A stretch of DNA of 38,077 nucleotides from Pseudomonadota bacterium (GTDB taxonomy: Bacteria > Pseudomonadota > Gammaproteobacteria > Burkholderiales > Burkholderiaceae_D): NCBI GenBank assembly GCA_021821365.1, contig JAKACN010000007.1, positions 1 to 38,077 on the forward strand, given 5' to 3'. The translations under genes and the position numbers were made by a program. Positions 1-9,697 of the stretch are shown in pieces. Numbering within the stretch: the stretch's first letter is position 1; each line of letters begins with the position of its first letter. The notes beneath the pieces were generated by a model. That model saw only the letters and a program-made list of their open reading frames with translations, was not told where the DNA came from and did no database searches.

Positions 1-979
<979 letters not shown>

Positions 980-1162
980 AATTCCTGTGGTTGCCGTCTC
1001 CGGCACGGGCCCTCTCGGACCCCGCTCACTCAAAATACTGACAGGTAGCTTCCTTGCGAAACCTACCTATATTTCTGCGAGCACTTCAATGTTTTTCAGT
1101 CTCGGCAGCAATTCCTCGCCACCGCACCTTCCATCAAGCGCCCACACTTATCGGCTGTTACT

Positions 1163-1206
1163 TGTTAAAGAACCGGCTCCGCCGTCGCTCGCTTGCGCTT
1201 CGCAAC
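1163..1206 (-). promoter_or_regulatory. rRNA antitermination leader (boxA with upstream boxB-like hairpin)
   Basis: On the minus strand GGTTCTTTAACA (1163-1174) matches the rRNA boxA core, which recruits the NusB/NusE antitermination complex. Just upstream, TTGCG-AAG-CGCAA (1193-1205) can form a small boxB-like hairpin. The boxB-boxA order and the position between promoters and 16S are as expected for an rrn leader. The ~180 nt between boxA and the 16S 5' end should include the 5' strand of the RNase III processing stem, whose partner lies outside the window. Confidence 0.75.
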
Positions 1207-1248
1207 TCGCCAACAAATCGTTTTGTTCGTCAGCAGCAGAGAAACGAG

Positions 1249-1277
1249 ATTATGAAGCACTTTTCGTTTCGCGTCAA
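1249..1277 (-). promoter_or_regulatory. rrn promoter, proximal copy (P2)
   Basis: On the minus strand there is a -35 TTGACG (1272-1277), a 17-bp spacer and a -10 CATAAT (1249-1254). An AT-rich stretch upstream of the -35 could act as an UP element. The box pair and the downstream sequence resemble a second copy 137 bp further upstream. It would drive the rRNA operon starting near 1241. Confidence 0.7.
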
Positions 1278-1385
1278 GCTTGAATTCATCATTAACTTGC
1301 CCGCTTAACTGCCTCTTTTTGCTCAACCTTTCGGTCTCGCAAACCACCGGCAAATCGTTTTGTTCGCCGGCAGCAAAGAGATGGG

Positions 1386-1414
1386 ATTATGCTGCGTTAT
1401 TCGAATTCAGTCAA
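1386..1414 (-). promoter_or_regulatory. rrn promoter, distal copy (P1)
   Basis: On the minus strand there is a -35 TTGACT (1409-1414), a 17-bp spacer and a -10 CATAAT (1386-1391). The AT-rich CAAATTTTG lies about 20 bp upstream of the -35. The -10 is identical to that of the proximal copy. It sits about 130 bp downstream of the enoyl-CoA hydratase stop, which is on the same strand. Confidence 0.7.
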
Positions 1415-1541
1415 GCGGTTCGCTTCGGGGCGCAAAATTTGTCTTGCAGCAAAAATCGCTTTCCCGTTCTCCCGATTCGCTCAACGCAACAGTCGTCCCA
1501 TTGGGATTTTCTGCTGCGATCTGCGAAGGGGGCGAGATATA

Positions 1542-2318
1542 TCAAAGGTTGCGGAAGTTCGGCAAGCGCTTCTCTATGAACGCCTTCATCCCTTCTTTTT
1601 GATCTTCTGTTGCAAACGTCGCATGGAAGAGCCGTCGCTCAAATTGCACACCTTCGGCAAGCGTGGTCTCGTACGCACGGTTGATGGATTCCTTGACCAT
1701 CATGGCGATAGGAAGAGACATTGCTGCGATGACGGCAGCCGCAGCAAGCGCTTCTTCCATCAATTTCCCAGCCGGAACGACACGGGATACCAAGCCGGCG
1801 CGCTCGGCCTCGTTCGCATCCATCATGCGCGCGGTAAGGCACATATCCATTGCCTTGGCCTTGGAAACGGCGCGCGGCAGACGCTGCGTTCCTCCCGCTC
1901 CAGGCATCGTTCCGAGCTTGATCTCAGGCTGGCCGAATTTCGCGGAGTCGGCCGCAATAATGAAATCACACATCATTGCCAGCTCACAACCGCCGCCGAG
2001 CGCATAGCCGGCCACCGCGGCTATTACAGGCTTGCGGATACGGCGGATCTGCTCCCAATTACGCGTGATGTAGTCGCCTTTGTACGCGTCCATGTAAGAG
2101 TAGTTGGCCATTGCGCCAATGTCCGCCCCTGCGGCGAATGCCTTCTCGCTCCCCGCGATGACGATGCAGCCGATGTCGTCATCGCCATCAAAGGCGGCCA
2201 AGGCGATGCCGAGTTCATCCATCAGCTTGTCGTTAAGCGCATTCAGTGCTTTTGGACGGTTCAAACGGATGATACCGACCTTCTCTTGGGTCTCGACTAC
2301 GACGTTTTCATAGTTCAT
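1542..2318 (-). CDS. Enoyl-CoA hydratase/isomerase family protein (crotonase fold)
   Basis: The 258-residue protein is typical of the crotonase family, which hydrates trans-2-enoyl-CoA in fatty-acid or aromatic-acid beta-oxidation in the cytoplasm. The oxyanion-hole segment AGADIG is at 63-68 and GYALGGGCE at 104-112. The two catalytic glutamates are E112 (GGGCE) and E132 (GQPE), 20 residues apart as in classical hydratases, followed by [12 protein letters not shown]. That favours hydratase over isomerase activity. The ATG at 2318 is preceded by AGGAG at proper spacing. The reading frame stays open upstream to 2531, but that extension looks noncoding. The gene stands alone between the rrn promoters and a divergent hemerythrin gene. 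The exact substrate cannot be read from sequence. Confidence 0.93.
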   Translation of the reverse strand: MNYENVVVETQEKVGIIRLNRPKALNALNDKLMDELGIALAAFDGDDDIGCIVIAGSEKAFAAGADIGAMANYSYMDAYKGDYITRNWEQIRRIRKPVIAAVAGYALGGGCELAMMCDFIIAADSAKFGQPEIKLGTMPGAGGTQRLPRAVSKAKAMDMCLTARMMDANEAERAGLVSRVVPAGKLMEEALAAAAVIAAMSLPIAMMVKESINRAYETTLAEGVQFERRLFHATFATEDQKEGMKAFIEKRLPNFRNL

Positions 2319-2518
2319 CTTTAGCTCCTGACAGAATGGGACCGCGCAATTGTACCCTTGCCTCGACATCTCTCCCGGGATACGCGCCGAAGCCTCCAAA
2401 GGCACTTGAGGCATGTCAAAGCCGGCAAGCCCTGAACACGTAGCATGGCTCAGATTGAGTAGCGCCACATCAATCCAGGGCGAGAAATCTATTCCTATAA
2501 ACCACGCGGAGACATGCA

Positions 2519-3127
2519 ATGAAGCGGCCAAATTCCATTGATTCGGTTGTCATGCCGGAGTCGATCATGGGTCCGGCGTCAGTGGACGATTGTCATTTCA
2601 AGGGCCGAGGACCACATGAGCGGCCGCAAATGCTCGCTCCTGACGGTGCAGACATACGGCTTGCCGGCAAGGGTATTACCTTGCCGGCAGAAGTATGGGG
2701 CATCGAAACCACATCGGGCGTACAGGTAATGGATGAACTTCACTATGACATCTTCGATGCCATGGATGCGCTGTCGCGCCACGAGGATCATGAATTCGGC
2801 GCGGAATACGAGACTTTTCTCAAAACGATTGAGCAAGCATTCCGCCAGGAAGAACAATGGATGGATGAGATCGGCTTTCTTGCTTCGAGAACCCACCTGG
2901 AACAGCATGCGCGGGCACTAGAGGCGTTGCATAAGGTTCATTCGCGGGTCATGGCTGGAGACCTCCAACTTGGCCGGGAGGTCATTGATCAACTCTTGCC
3001 TCGGTGGTTTACATTCCACCTCTCGACAATGGATGCGACTCTGGCGCTTGCAATGCAGATGGCGCCAACGAAAACCGCAAAGCCAGCTCCCTCCACCTTG
3101 CAGCCCCGCGTCTTCTCGCCGTTCTGA
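2519..3127 (+). CDS. Hemerythrin-like protein with one iron ligand replaced
   Basis: This 202-residue protein has a ~58-residue N-terminal extension without recognisable features, then a bacteriohemerythrin-type four-helix domain at about 59-182. Against the canonical seven ligands I find H75 (DELHYD), E111 (RQEEQWM), H126 and H130 (THLEQH), H167 and D172 (FHLSTMD), all with family spacing. The histidine expected four residues before E111 (the HFxxEE position) is A107. Hemerythrins bind O2 at a di-iron site and serve in O2 sensing or delivery; the substitution may alter that. The ATG at 2519 follows GGAG by 7 nt. The gene is divergent from the hydratase gene and convergent with mltA. Confidence 0.75.
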   Translation: MKRPNSIDSVVMPESIMGPASVDDCHFKGRGPHERPQMLAPDGADIRLAGKGITLPAEVWGIETTSGVQVMDELHYDIFDAMDALSRHEDHEFGAEYETFLKTIEQAFRQEEQWMDEIGFLASRTHLEQHARALEALHKVHSRVMAGDLQLGREVIDQLLPRWFTFHLSTMDATLALAMQMAPTKTAKPAPSTLQPRVFSPF

Positions 3128-3181
3128 CGACTTCGATTGTGCTCGCCCAGGGTGAACGCGCCGTGAGCTGACGTTACCTTG

Positions 3182-4363
3182 TCATCTCGTTGCACGCAGC
3201 ATCACAGCAGTCTTCGGGAGCAGCGCCCACATCATGCCGCGCTGCTTCATCTTGCCGGCATTCTCGCCTGCACCGGCGCCAAAACCCCAAAAATAATCTG
3301 CGCGAACCGCGCTTCTGATTGCCCCTCCGGTATCCTGTGCGAACATCAATCGCTGCAATGGTGCGTCCGTGCCCGGCTGTGAGGTGGCAAGAAAAACCGG
3401 AGCGCCGAGTGGAATATATTGCGGATCGACGGCAATCGATCGTTGCGGCGTCAACGGTACGCCAAGCGCGCCTCTGGGGCCTTTGTTCGGATCGGTCAAT
3501 TTTTCTTCCTTGAAAAAGACATAGCTCGGGTTGGCATTCAGAAGCTCCTGTTGACGAGCCGAATTGGCCGCGAACCAAGCCTTGATGTTCTGCGCGGAAG
3601 CCTGGTCGAGTGTCATTTCGCCCTTATCGACCAGATAACGACCGATGGATTTATACGGATAGCCATTCTGATCGGCGTAGGCAACGCGCACGGTCTCCTT
3701 CGCATCGGTGAGTTGCACGCGTCCGGAACCTTGAACCTGGAGGAAGAACGCTTCTATCGGGTCATCCACCCACATCAATTCCTTTCCGGCGAGAGCACCC
3801 GAGTGCGCCATCTCGGCGCGCGACAGATAGGGCAGAATCCTGTTGCCGACAAGACGGCCTCGCAGCCGCAGGTTCTTCAGCTCCGGGTAGACGCTCCCCA
3901 GATCGATGGTAAGCAAATCGTCCGGCGTACGATAGAGCGGCACCTGATATGGGCCTCCGCGCTTGCGCGCGCCGTGCAGGAGCGGCTCATAGTAGCCGGT
4001 GACGAGTCCATTGTTCGTGCCGTCCGGATTGAACACCTGGTGCGGCACGAAAAATGATTCGAAGAACGTCCGCACTGCTTTCTCGCTTTTTGCATCGACA
4101 TCGCGCGCGACCATGCACGGCTCGCGCCAATCCGGCTTTTTCACCAGCACTTCGCAGGACGCAAGAAGTGGGGGCAAGGCTTCCCGCAGGTCGTCTTTTT
4201 CCCATCCGGGCACGTCAGCGAATGTCGTCGGCCGGAGGATTTCCTTCGGCCCTTCCGCCGGACCGGGCGGCGTAACGGGAGGCTTGGCCACCTGAACGGT
4301 TGTGCAGGCGGAAAGTACGACGACAATTGCCGTTGCGAGTACACTTGGGCGGATTATTGACAT
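3182..4363 (-). CDS. mltA: Membrane-bound lytic murein transglycosylase A
   Basis: The protein has 393 residues. A lipoprotein signal ends in LSAC with the acylated cysteine at C20, so it should be anchored to the outer membrane. The MltA domain includes VTGYYEPLLHG and VQGSGRVQL. The 3D domain near the C-terminus carries AQDTGGAI, with catalytic Asp at about residue 344, and ADYFWGFG. MltA cleaves the MurNAc-GlcNAc bond of peptidoglycan, producing 1,6-anhydromuropeptides during wall turnover. The start ATG at 4361-4363 lies 18 nt from a divergent small membrane-protein gene. Length and motifs are complete. Confidence 0.95.
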   Translation of the reverse strand: MSIIRPSVLATAIVVVLSACTTVQVAKPPVTPPGPAEGPKEILRPTTFADVPGWEKDDLREALPPLLASCEVLVKKPDWREPCMVARDVDAKSEKAVRTFFESFFVPHQVFNPDGTNNGLVTGYYEPLLHGARKRGGPYQVPLYRTPDDLLTIDLGSVYPELKNLRLRGRLVGNRILPYLSRAEMAHSGALAGKELMWVDDPIEAFFLQVQGSGRVQLTDAKETVRVAYADQNGYPYKSIGRYLVDKGEMTLDQASAQNIKAWFAANSARQQELLNANPSYVFFKEEKLTDPNKGPRGALGVPLTPQRSIAVDPQYIPLGAPVFLATSQPGTDAPLQRLMFAQDTGGAIRSAVRADYFWGFGAGAGENAGKMKQRGMMWALLPKTAVMLRATR

Positions 4364-4381
4364 TGGAGTGCAAGAAAATCT

Positions 4382-4522
4382 ATGTGGCTGCTATTGCTTG
4401 AAGCGGGCGTCGCTCTCTTTTTACTAGTGTTTATCGTCTGGTGGACAATGTTCTCCGGCAAGAAACCCGACCAGTCGGTGGAATCTGAATCGCTTCCGCA
4501 CAAGGACAATCACAAACACTAA
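4382..4522 (+). CDS. Small single-span membrane protein (46 aa), unknown function
   Basis: This short frame starts with ATG at 4382 and ends with TAA at 4520-4522. It begins MWLLLLEAGVALFLLVFIVW, one hydrophobic helix over about residues 2-23. A WTMFSGKK linker follows, then a charged, His-rich tail ending HKDNHKH. It has one membrane span and no signal-peptidase site. GGAG at 4365-4368 is 13 nt before the ATG, a rather long spacing. The gene is divergent from mltA (18 nt) and convergent with apaG (stops 1 nt apart). I recall similar short proteins in related genomes but cannot name a function. The clean composition (helix, positive turn, polar tail) argues that it is real. Confidence 0.6.
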   Translation: MWLLLLEAGVALFLLVFIVWWTMFSGKKPDQSVESESLPHKDNHKH

Positions 4523-4523
4523 T

Positions 4524-4898
4524 TCAGTGCAAGGTTCGAGGCAATGACAAGATGAATTCGGGAATCTTCGCCTCGAACTGCTCGCCATCCTCGGCCACGC
4601 AAAAATAGGTGCCAACCATCGAGCCTTGAGGCGTCGCCAGCGCCGTACCGCTCGTGTATTCGAACTGTTCGCCAGGCTGGAGCAAGGGCTGGTGACCGAC
4701 CACTCCCAACCCGCGCACTTCTTCCACGTGGTTGTTACCGTCGACGATGATCCAATGGCGCGATATCAGCTGGGCCGCAACGCTGCCCGTGTTCTTGACT
4801 GTGATCGTATAGGCAAACACATAGTTGGAACGATCGGGATCGGACTGTTCGGCGAGATATTGCGTCTTTACAAACACCGTGAATTCATAGGATGCCAT
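4524..4898 (-). CDS. apaG: ApaG domain protein (Co2+/Mg2+ efflux-associated)
   Basis: The 124-residue protein has the ApaG fold throughout: YTITVKNTG, LISRHWIIVDGN, GVVGHQPLLQPGEQFEYTSG and MVGTYFCV. In enterobacteria apaG lies with apaH and ksgA and affects Co2+ tolerance and Mg2+ efflux; the biochemical role is unsettled. I place the start at 4898 (MASYEF), which has AAGGAA upstream and gives the family's normal length. The frame stays open upstream to 5027 but that part would overlap the rpe promoter region. It is convergent with the small membrane gene and divergent from rpe. Confidence 0.93.
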   Translation of the reverse strand: MASYEFTVFVKTQYLAEQSDPDRSNYVFAYTITVKNTGSVAAQLISRHWIIVDGNNHVEEVRGLGVVGHQPLLQPGEQFEYTSGTALATPQGSMVGTYFCVAEDGEQFEAKIPEFILSLPRTLH

Positions 4899-5025
4899 GG
4901 AGTTCCTTGTCATTCTTTTCATGCAAACGGAAGGTCGCTTCATTGCACACGAATTCCTGCGCCCTTGCAAGACTGTGCACGAACCGACAGGGTAGAATAG
5001 CGGATCCTTGTCAAATTTGTCTGTC

Positions 5026-5691
5026 ATGCCAACTTACCGTATTGCTCCCAGCATCCTGTCCGCCGATTTCGCCCGCCTGGGTGAAGAAGTCCGCACTGTT
5101 GTCGCCGCAGGCGCCGACATCATTCATTTCGACGTGATGGACAACCATTACGTGCCCAATCTGACCGTCGGACCGCTGGTCTGCGAAGCCATCCGCCCGC
5201 ATGTGCAGGTGCCGATCGATGTGCACCTGATGATCAAACCGGTCGATCGCATCATCCCCGATTTTGCCAAGGCGGGCGCAAACATCATCACCTTTCATCC
5301 TGAGGCTTCCGACCACATCGATCGCTCGCTGCAGCTGATCCGCGACAATGGCTGCAAAGCCGGCCTCGTGTTCAATCCGGCCACGCCGCTGCATTACCTC
5401 GACCACGTGATGGACAAGCTCGACATAATCCTGATCATGTCGGTCAACCCGGGCTTCGGCGGACAGTCCTTCATCTCGGCCGCGCTGAAGAAGATCTCCG
5501 ATGTGCGCCGTCGTATCGACGACTCAGGCCGCGACATCATGCTGGAGGTCGATGGCGGCATCAAGGTCGAGAACATCGCTGACGCCGCGCGCGCCGGGGC
5601 GGACACCTTTGTGGCAGGCTCTGCGATTTTCGGCAAACCGGACTACAAGGCTGTGATCGAAGCTATGCGCGCCCAGTTGGCCCAGGCATGA
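5026..5691 (+). CDS. rpe: Ribulose-phosphate 3-epimerase
   Basis: The 221-residue TIM-barrel enzyme interconverts D-ribulose 5-phosphate and D-xylulose 5-phosphate in the pentose phosphate pathway. Family signatures include [16 protein letters not shown], the metal site motifs [14 protein letters not shown] and DVHLMI, and [15 protein letters not shown] near the phosphate site. The ATG at 5026 gives the usual N-terminus (MPTYRIAPS). An in-frame TTG at 5008 would add six residues and is less likely. TAGAAT at 4993-4998 is a possible -10, which would leave a short leader. The stop overlaps the gph start (ATGA), indicating translational coupling. Confidence 0.96.
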   Translation: MPTYRIAPSILSADFARLGEEVRTVVAAGADIIHFDVMDNHYVPNLTVGPLVCEAIRPHVQVPIDVHLMIKPVDRIIPDFAKAGANIITFHPEASDHIDRSLQLIRDNGCKAGLVFNPATPLHYLDHVMDKLDIILIMSVNPGFGGQSFISAALKKISDVRRRIDDSGRDIMLEVDGGIKVENIADAARAGADTFVAGSAIFGKPDYKAVIEAMRAQLAQA

Positions 5692-6380
5692 AGGCAGCGA
5701 AACCCGACATGCTGAAGGACATTCGTGCCGCCATCATCGACCTGGACGGGACCATGGTGCACACTGCGCCGGACTTTCACGTCGCCGTCAACCGCATGCG
5801 CGCAGAACTCGACCTCGCCCCGCTTGAGATGGAAACCATCACTCATTTCGTCGGCAAAGGCACTGAAAACCTGATGCGGCGCGTGCTCGGCGTCGACTTC
5901 GACAACGACGGCGTGGAGCAGCATTATCCCCGTGCGCTGGCGTCCTATCAGAAGCATTACCTGGAGATCAATGGCGAGTACTCGAGCGTCTATCCCGGGG
6001 TGCATGAAGGTCTCGCGGCACTGCGGGCGAAAGGCTTGCGCCTGGCTTGCGTGACCAACAAGCCGATCGATTTCGCTACGCCGCTGCTCGAAAAAACCGG
6101 CCTGCGACGGTATTTCGACGTCGTCTACGGCGGCGATTCCCTGCCGAAGAAAAAGCCAGATCCCTATCCGCTGCTGAAGGTTTGCGAGGATTTCGGAGTG
6201 CGTCCGGCACAGGCGCTTGCCATCGGCGATTCATCCAATGACGCCCAGGCGGCACGGGCAGCGGGTTGCCGAGTGCTGAACGTACCTTATGGTTACAACC
6301 ACGGGGAATCTATACACAAAGTCGATTCGGATGGTATAGTTTCGACGCTGCTCGACGCAGCTCAACTCATTTCCGCATAA
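5688..6380 (+). CDS. gph: Phosphoglycolate phosphatase
   Basis: This 230-residue HAD-superfamily hydrolase dephosphorylates 2-phosphoglycolate. Motif I is IDLDGT with nucleophile D18 and acid/base D20. Motif II is CVTNKP, motif III is KKKPDP and motif IV is AIGDSSND. The alpha-helical cap lies between motifs I and II. The start overlaps the rpe stop by 4 nt. Its 3' end contains a candidate promoter (6311-6340) for the following trp leader. The rpe-gph-trpE order is common in betaproteobacteria, so some readthrough into trp is plausible. Confidence 0.94.
   Translation: MKAAKPDMLKDIRAAIIDLDGTMVHTAPDFHVAVNRMRAELDLAPLEMETITHFVGKGTENLMRRVLGVDFDNDGVEQHYPRALASYQKHYLEINGEYSSVYPGVHEGLAALRAKGLRLACVTNKPIDFATPLLEKTGLRRYFDVVYGGDSLPKKKPDPYPLLKVCEDFGVRPAQALAIGDSSNDAQAARAAGCRVLNVPYGYNHGESIHKVDSDGIVSTLLDAAQLISA
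6311..6340 (+). promoter_or_regulatory. Candidate trp operon promoter inside the gph 3' end
   Basis: TATACA (6311-6316), an 18-bp spacer and TATAGT (6335-6340) fit a sigma-70 promoter moderately well. Transcription would begin near 6347, giving a ~44-nt leader before the trpL start at 6391. No Trp-repressor-like operator was recognised here. Confidence 0.4.
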
Positions 6381-6390
6381 CCGCAAACAC

Positions 6391-6477
6391 ATGTTTCTCG
6401 ACAAAAAACGTGATGCGACCTCGCTGGGCCTGTATGAGGCCTGGCTGTGGCGACGCTGGCAATCCTGGGCTGACTAA
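6391..6477 (+). CDS. trpL: trp operon leader peptide (28 aa, four Trp)
   Basis: ATG at 6391 opens a 28-residue frame ending at TAA 6475-6477. Its C-terminal half reads EAWLWRRWQSWAD, with Trp codons at 6442, 6448, 6457 and 6466. That is four Trp in nine residues, far above expectation. It is followed 11 nt later by a terminator hairpin (6489-6512) with a T6 tract, and then by trpE at 6574. This is the classical layout of ribosome-mediated attenuation: low charged tRNA-Trp stalls the ribosome on these codons and lets transcription continue. No strong Shine-Dalgarno precedes the ATG (CGCAAACAC). Confidence 0.85.
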   Translation: MFLDKKRDATSLGLYEAWLWRRWQSWAD

Positions 6478-6488
6478 CCCACATTGCC

Positions 6489-6522
6489 GCCGACCGCCAT
6501 TGCACGGTTGGCAACGTTTTTT
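6489..6522 (+). terminator. trp attenuator (intrinsic terminator upstream of trpE)
   Basis: GCCGACCG (6489-6496) pairs with CGGTTGGC (6505-6512) through 8 bp including one G-U. The loop is CCATTGCA, and T6 follows at 6517-6522. A competing antiterminator is possible: TGGCAA (6457-6462), inside the Trp codon run, pairs with TTGCCG (6484-6489) and consumes the base of the terminator stem. Stalling on the first two Trp codons would leave that pairing free. Completing the peptide would mask it and let the terminator form. Confidence 0.8.
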
Positions 6523-6573
6523 GACATCCCCCGCTATAGCGCTCTCGTTCTACAATAGCGCCCGGAGAGAAAC

Positions 6574-8070
6574 ATGACCGAACTCGAATTCAAATCGCTG
6601 GCCACGCAAGGCTACAACCGCATTCCGCTGATCGCAGAAGCATTTGCCGATCTGGAAACACCCCTCACGCTGTACTTGAAACTCGCGCAGACGCAGAACG
6701 CCGGCAAGAACACCTTTCTGCTCGAATCCGTCGTCGGCGGCGAGCGCTTTGGGCGTTATTCGTTCATCGGTCTGCCCGCGACGACGCTCATGCGCAGCTA
6801 TGGCACCCGGACCGAAGTGGTGAAGAATGGCGCCGTGGCGGAGACGCACGAGGGCAATCCGCTCGAATTCATTACCGAATTCCAGGCGCGCTACAAGGCG
6901 GCAATCCGCCCCGGCATGCCGCGCTTCTGCGGCGGCCTGGCGGGATATTTCGGCTATGACACGGTGCGCCATATCGAGAAACGCCTCGCGCATACGGCGC
7001 CGAAAGACGATCTCGGCCTGCCGGACATTCAATTGCTGGTGACGGAAGAACTGGCGGTGATCGACAACCTTTCCGGCAAGCTGTACCTGATCGTGTATGC
7101 CGATCCGACCCAGCCGGAAGCGTATTCGAAGGCTCGTCAGCGGCTGAAAGACCTGCGCGCGATGCTGCGCCGGGCAGTCGATGTGCCTGTCACATCCGCA
7201 TCGGTGCGCACCGATACCATCCGCGAGTTCGACAAGGCCGCCTACCTGAAGGCGGTCGCGCGCGCCAAGGAATACATCATGGCCGGCGATCTGATGCAGG
7301 TACAGGTCGGCCAGCGCCTCAAGAAGCAGTACGTGGATTCGCCGCTGTCGCTGTACCGCGCGTTGCGTTCGCTGAATCCGTCGCCGTACATGTACTTCTA
7401 CAACTTCGGCGACATGCAGATCGTCGGCGCCTCGCCTGAAATCCTGGTTCGCAACGAGCAGACCAACGACGGCAAGAAGAAGGTCACGATCCGCCCGCTG
7501 GCCGGCACTCGCCCGCGCGGCGCGACGCCGGAGAAGGATGCGCAACTGGCGAAGGAATTGCTGGCCGATCCGAAGGAAATCGCGGAACACGTGATGCTGA
7601 TCGACCTCGCGCGCAACGATATCGGCCGCATTGCGGAAATCGGAAGCGTGAAGGTGACGGACAAGCTGGTGATCGAAAAATATTCACACGTGCAGCACAT
7701 CGTCTCGAATGTGGAAGGCACGCTCAAGCCCGAACTGTCGAACCTCGACGTGTTGAAAGCGACATTCCCTGCCGGCACGCTGTCCGGAGCACCGAAAGTC
7801 CGCGCGATGGAAATCATCGACGAACTGGAGCCGGTCAAGCGCGGCATCTATGGCGGTGCGTGCGGCTATCTGTCCTTCGGCGGCGAAATGGACCTCGCGA
7901 TTGCGATCCGCACCGGCGTGATCAAGGACGGCATGCTGTATGCGCAGGCCGCTGCCGGCGTAGTGGCCGATTCGGTGCCGGAAATGGAATGGCAGGAAAC
8001 GGAGAACAAGGCACGCGCGGTATTGCGCGCGGCCGAGCAGGTGCAAGACGGACTGGATGGGGAGCTCTGA
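6574..8070 (+). CDS. trpE: Anthranilate synthase component I
   Basis: The 498-residue protein is full length. It converts chorismate plus ammonia (from TrpG) to anthranilate, the first committed step to tryptophan. The N-terminal domain has [18 protein letters not shown]; the LLES motif is part of the tryptophan feedback site. The chorismate-binding domain covers about 230-490 and includes [46 protein letters not shown] and [16 protein letters not shown]. The start follows CGGAGAG. It is the first structural gene of trpEGDC and lies behind the leader-peptide attenuator. The stop TGA is 1 nt before the trpG ATG. Confidence 0.98.
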   Translation: MTELEFKSLATQGYNRIPLIAEAFADLETPLTLYLKLAQTQNAGKNTFLLESVVGGERFGRYSFIGLPATTLMRSYGTRTEVVKNGAVAETHEGNPLEFITEFQARYKAAIRPGMPRFCGGLAGYFGYDTVRHIEKRLAHTAPKDDLGLPDIQLLVTEELAVIDNLSGKLYLIVYADPTQPEAYSKARQRLKDLRAMLRRAVDVPVTSASVRTDTIREFDKAAYLKAVARAKEYIMAGDLMQVQVGQRLKKQYVDSPLSLYRALRSLNPSPYMYFYNFGDMQIVGASPEILVRNEQTNDGKKKVTIRPLAGTRPRGATPEKDAQLAKELLADPKEIAEHVMLIDLARNDIGRIAEIGSVKVTDKLVIEKYSHVQHIVSNVEGTLKPELSNLDVLKATFPAGTLSGAPKVRAMEIIDELEPVKRGIYGGACGYLSFGGEMDLAIAIRTGVIKDGMLYAQAAAGVVADSVPEMEWQETENKARAVLRAAEQVQDGLDGEL

Positions 8071-8071
8071 C

Positions 8072-8635
8072 ATGTTGCTGATGATCGATAACTACGACTC
8101 CTTCACCTATAACCTGGTCCAGTACTTCGGCGAGCTTGGTGAAGACGTGCGGACCTTCCGCAATGACGAAATCACACTGGAGCAGATCGCGGGCATGAAG
8201 CCGGATCGCATCTGCATTTCGCCCGGTCCTTGCACGCCGCATGAGGCCGGAATTTCCGTGGCCTTGCTGAAGGAATTTTCCGGAAAGATCCCGATCCTGG
8301 GGGTCTGCCTCGGCCACCAGAGCATCGGCGCCGCATTCGGCGGCAAGGTTATCCGCGCGAAGCAGGTCATGCATGGCAAGACCTCGCTGATCACGCATAC
8401 TGGCGTCGGCGTGTTCAAGGGGTTACCGAGCCCGTACACGGTCATCCGCTATCACTCGCTGGCCATCGAGCGCGAGTCGCTGCCGGATTGCCTCGAAATC
8501 ACGGCATGGACGGACGACGGCGAGATCATGGGTGTGCGCCACAAGGAATTCAAGGTGGAGGGGGTACAGTTCCATCCCGAATCCATCCTGTCCGAGCACG
8601 GGCACGAACTGCTGAAGAATTTCCTGAACACCTGA
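8072..8635 (+). CDS. trpG: Anthranilate synthase component II (glutamine amidotransferase)
   Basis: The 187-residue class I glutamine amidotransferase releases ammonia from glutamine and channels it to TrpE. The triad is visible: nucleophile C79 in GVCLGHQ, and H168 and E170 in QFHPES. It opens with [17 protein letters not shown]. The ATG at 8072 follows GGGGAG by 7 nt; an in-frame ATG at 8057 lies inside trpE and is less likely. In many bacteria the same subunit also serves aminodeoxychorismate synthase for folate, and a dual role cannot be excluded. Confidence 0.96.
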   Translation: MLLMIDNYDSFTYNLVQYFGELGEDVRTFRNDEITLEQIAGMKPDRICISPGPCTPHEAGISVALLKEFSGKIPILGVCLGHQSIGAAFGGKVIRAKQVMHGKTSLITHTGVGVFKGLPSPYTVIRYHSLAIERESLPDCLEITAWTDDGEIMGVRHKEFKVEGVQFHPESILSEHGHELLKNFLNT

Positions 8636-8653
8636 TATCACGGAGCCACTGTC

Positions 8654-9691
8654 ATGCCGATCACCCCGCAGGAAGCGCTGCTGCGCTGTATCGAACACCG
8701 GGAAATCTTCCACGACGAAATGCTGTCGCTGTTCCGCAAGATCATGAGCGGCGAGATGTCGCCCGTCATGATCGCGGCGCTGACGATGGGCTTGCGCGTG
8801 AAAAAGGAAACCATTGGCGAAATCACCGCCGCCGCACAGGTGATGCGCGAATTCTGCACCAAAGTTCCCACGAAAAATGCGCACAACCTGCTGGATATCG
8901 TGGGCACCGGCGGTGACGCCGCACACACCTTCAACATTTCGACGGCATCGATGTTTGTTGCCGCAGCAGCCGGGGCACGCGTCGCCAAGCATGGCGGACG
9001 CAGCGTGTCCTCTTCTTCCGGCAGCGCGGATGTGCTGGAGGCGCTTGGCGCCAACATCAACCTGAAACCGGAACAAGTCGCGGAATCGATCGAGGAGACC
9101 GGCATCGGCTTCATGTTCGCGCCCAACCACCATGCGGCGATGAAACATGCGGCGCCGGTGCGCAAGGAACTCGGCGTACGCACGATCTTCAACATTCTCG
9201 GCCCTCTGACCAATCCGGCCGGCGCGCCGAACATCCTGATGGGCGTGTTCCATCCGGACCTGGTCGGCATCCAGGTGCGCGTGCTTGAACGGCTGGGTGC
9301 GCAGCATGCAGTCGTTGTCTGGGGGCGCGACAATATGGACGAAGTGTCGCTCGGTGCGGCCACCATGATCGGCGAACTGGTCAACGGCGAGATCCGCGAA
9401 TACGAGATTCATCCGGAAGACTTCGGTCTGCAAATGGTGGCGAGCCGCAACCTGAAAGTGTCCGGTGCAGCCGAGTCGAAAGAAAAGATCTTCGAGGCGC
9501 TGGACAACAAACCGGGGCCAGTGCGCGACATCGTCGTACTGAACGCCGGCACGGCGCTCTATGCAGCCGGTATTGCCACCTCGATTGCCGATGGCCTGGG
9601 CAAAGCGCGTGAATCCATCGCCTCGGGTGCGGCACGCGCGAAGCTGAATCAATTCGTCGAGGCGACGCAACGACTCGGCGCTGCCAACTGA
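8654..9691 (+). CDS. trpD: Anthranilate phosphoribosyltransferase
   Basis: The 345-residue enzyme transfers the phosphoribosyl group of PRPP to anthranilate. The PRPP/Mg site motif GTGGD is at 84-88, followed by [27 protein letters not shown] and [14 protein letters not shown] are characteristic of the family, as is [13 protein letters not shown]. The start is preceded by a GGAG about 10 nt upstream. It is third in trpEGDC, 18 nt after trpG and 6 nt before trpC. Confidence 0.97.
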   Translation: MPITPQEALLRCIEHREIFHDEMLSLFRKIMSGEMSPVMIAALTMGLRVKKETIGEITAAAQVMREFCTKVPTKNAHNLLDIVGTGGDAAHTFNISTASMFVAAAAGARVAKHGGRSVSSSSGSADVLEALGANINLKPEQVAESIEETGIGFMFAPNHHAAMKHAAPVRKELGVRTIFNILGPLTNPAGAPNILMGVFHPDLVGIQVRVLERLGAQHAVVVWGRDNMDEVSLGAATMIGELVNGEIREYEIHPEDFGLQMVASRNLKVSGAAESKEKIFEALDNKPGPVRDIVVLNAGTALYAAGIATSIADGLGKARESIASGAARAKLNQFVEATQRLGAAN

Positions 9692-9697
9692 CCGACC

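Larger units (their letters stand above)
1207..1414 (-). repeat. Tandem imperfect duplication of the rrn promoter and initial transcribed region
   Basis: The 16-bp block CGAACAAAACGATTTG (minus strand) occurs at 1214-1229 and again at 1351-1366, offset exactly 137 bp. The two CATAAT -10 boxes and the two TTGAC -35 boxes have the same 137-bp offset. Similarity extends from the -35 through about 40 nt of transcript (CTCTGCTGCTGACG against CTTTGCTGCCGGCG). The arrangement looks like a segmental duplication of one promoter unit. Confidence 0.7.

Noticed and set aside
1497-1511. TCCCA-T-TGGGA followed by TTTT as a terminator
   Set aside because: Only 5-bp arms with a 1-nt centre, which cannot form a hairpin loop, and the T run is on the strand opposite to the genes here.
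2319-2531. N-terminal extension of the enoyl-CoA hydratase
   Set aside because: ATG 2318 has a proper AGGAG and gives normal family length; the extension would overlap the start of the divergent hemerythrin gene.
6521-6556. TTGACA followed by TACAAT just before trpE
   Set aside because: The spacer is 24 bp, too long for sigma-70, and the -35 overlaps the attenuator T tract. Judged coincidental.
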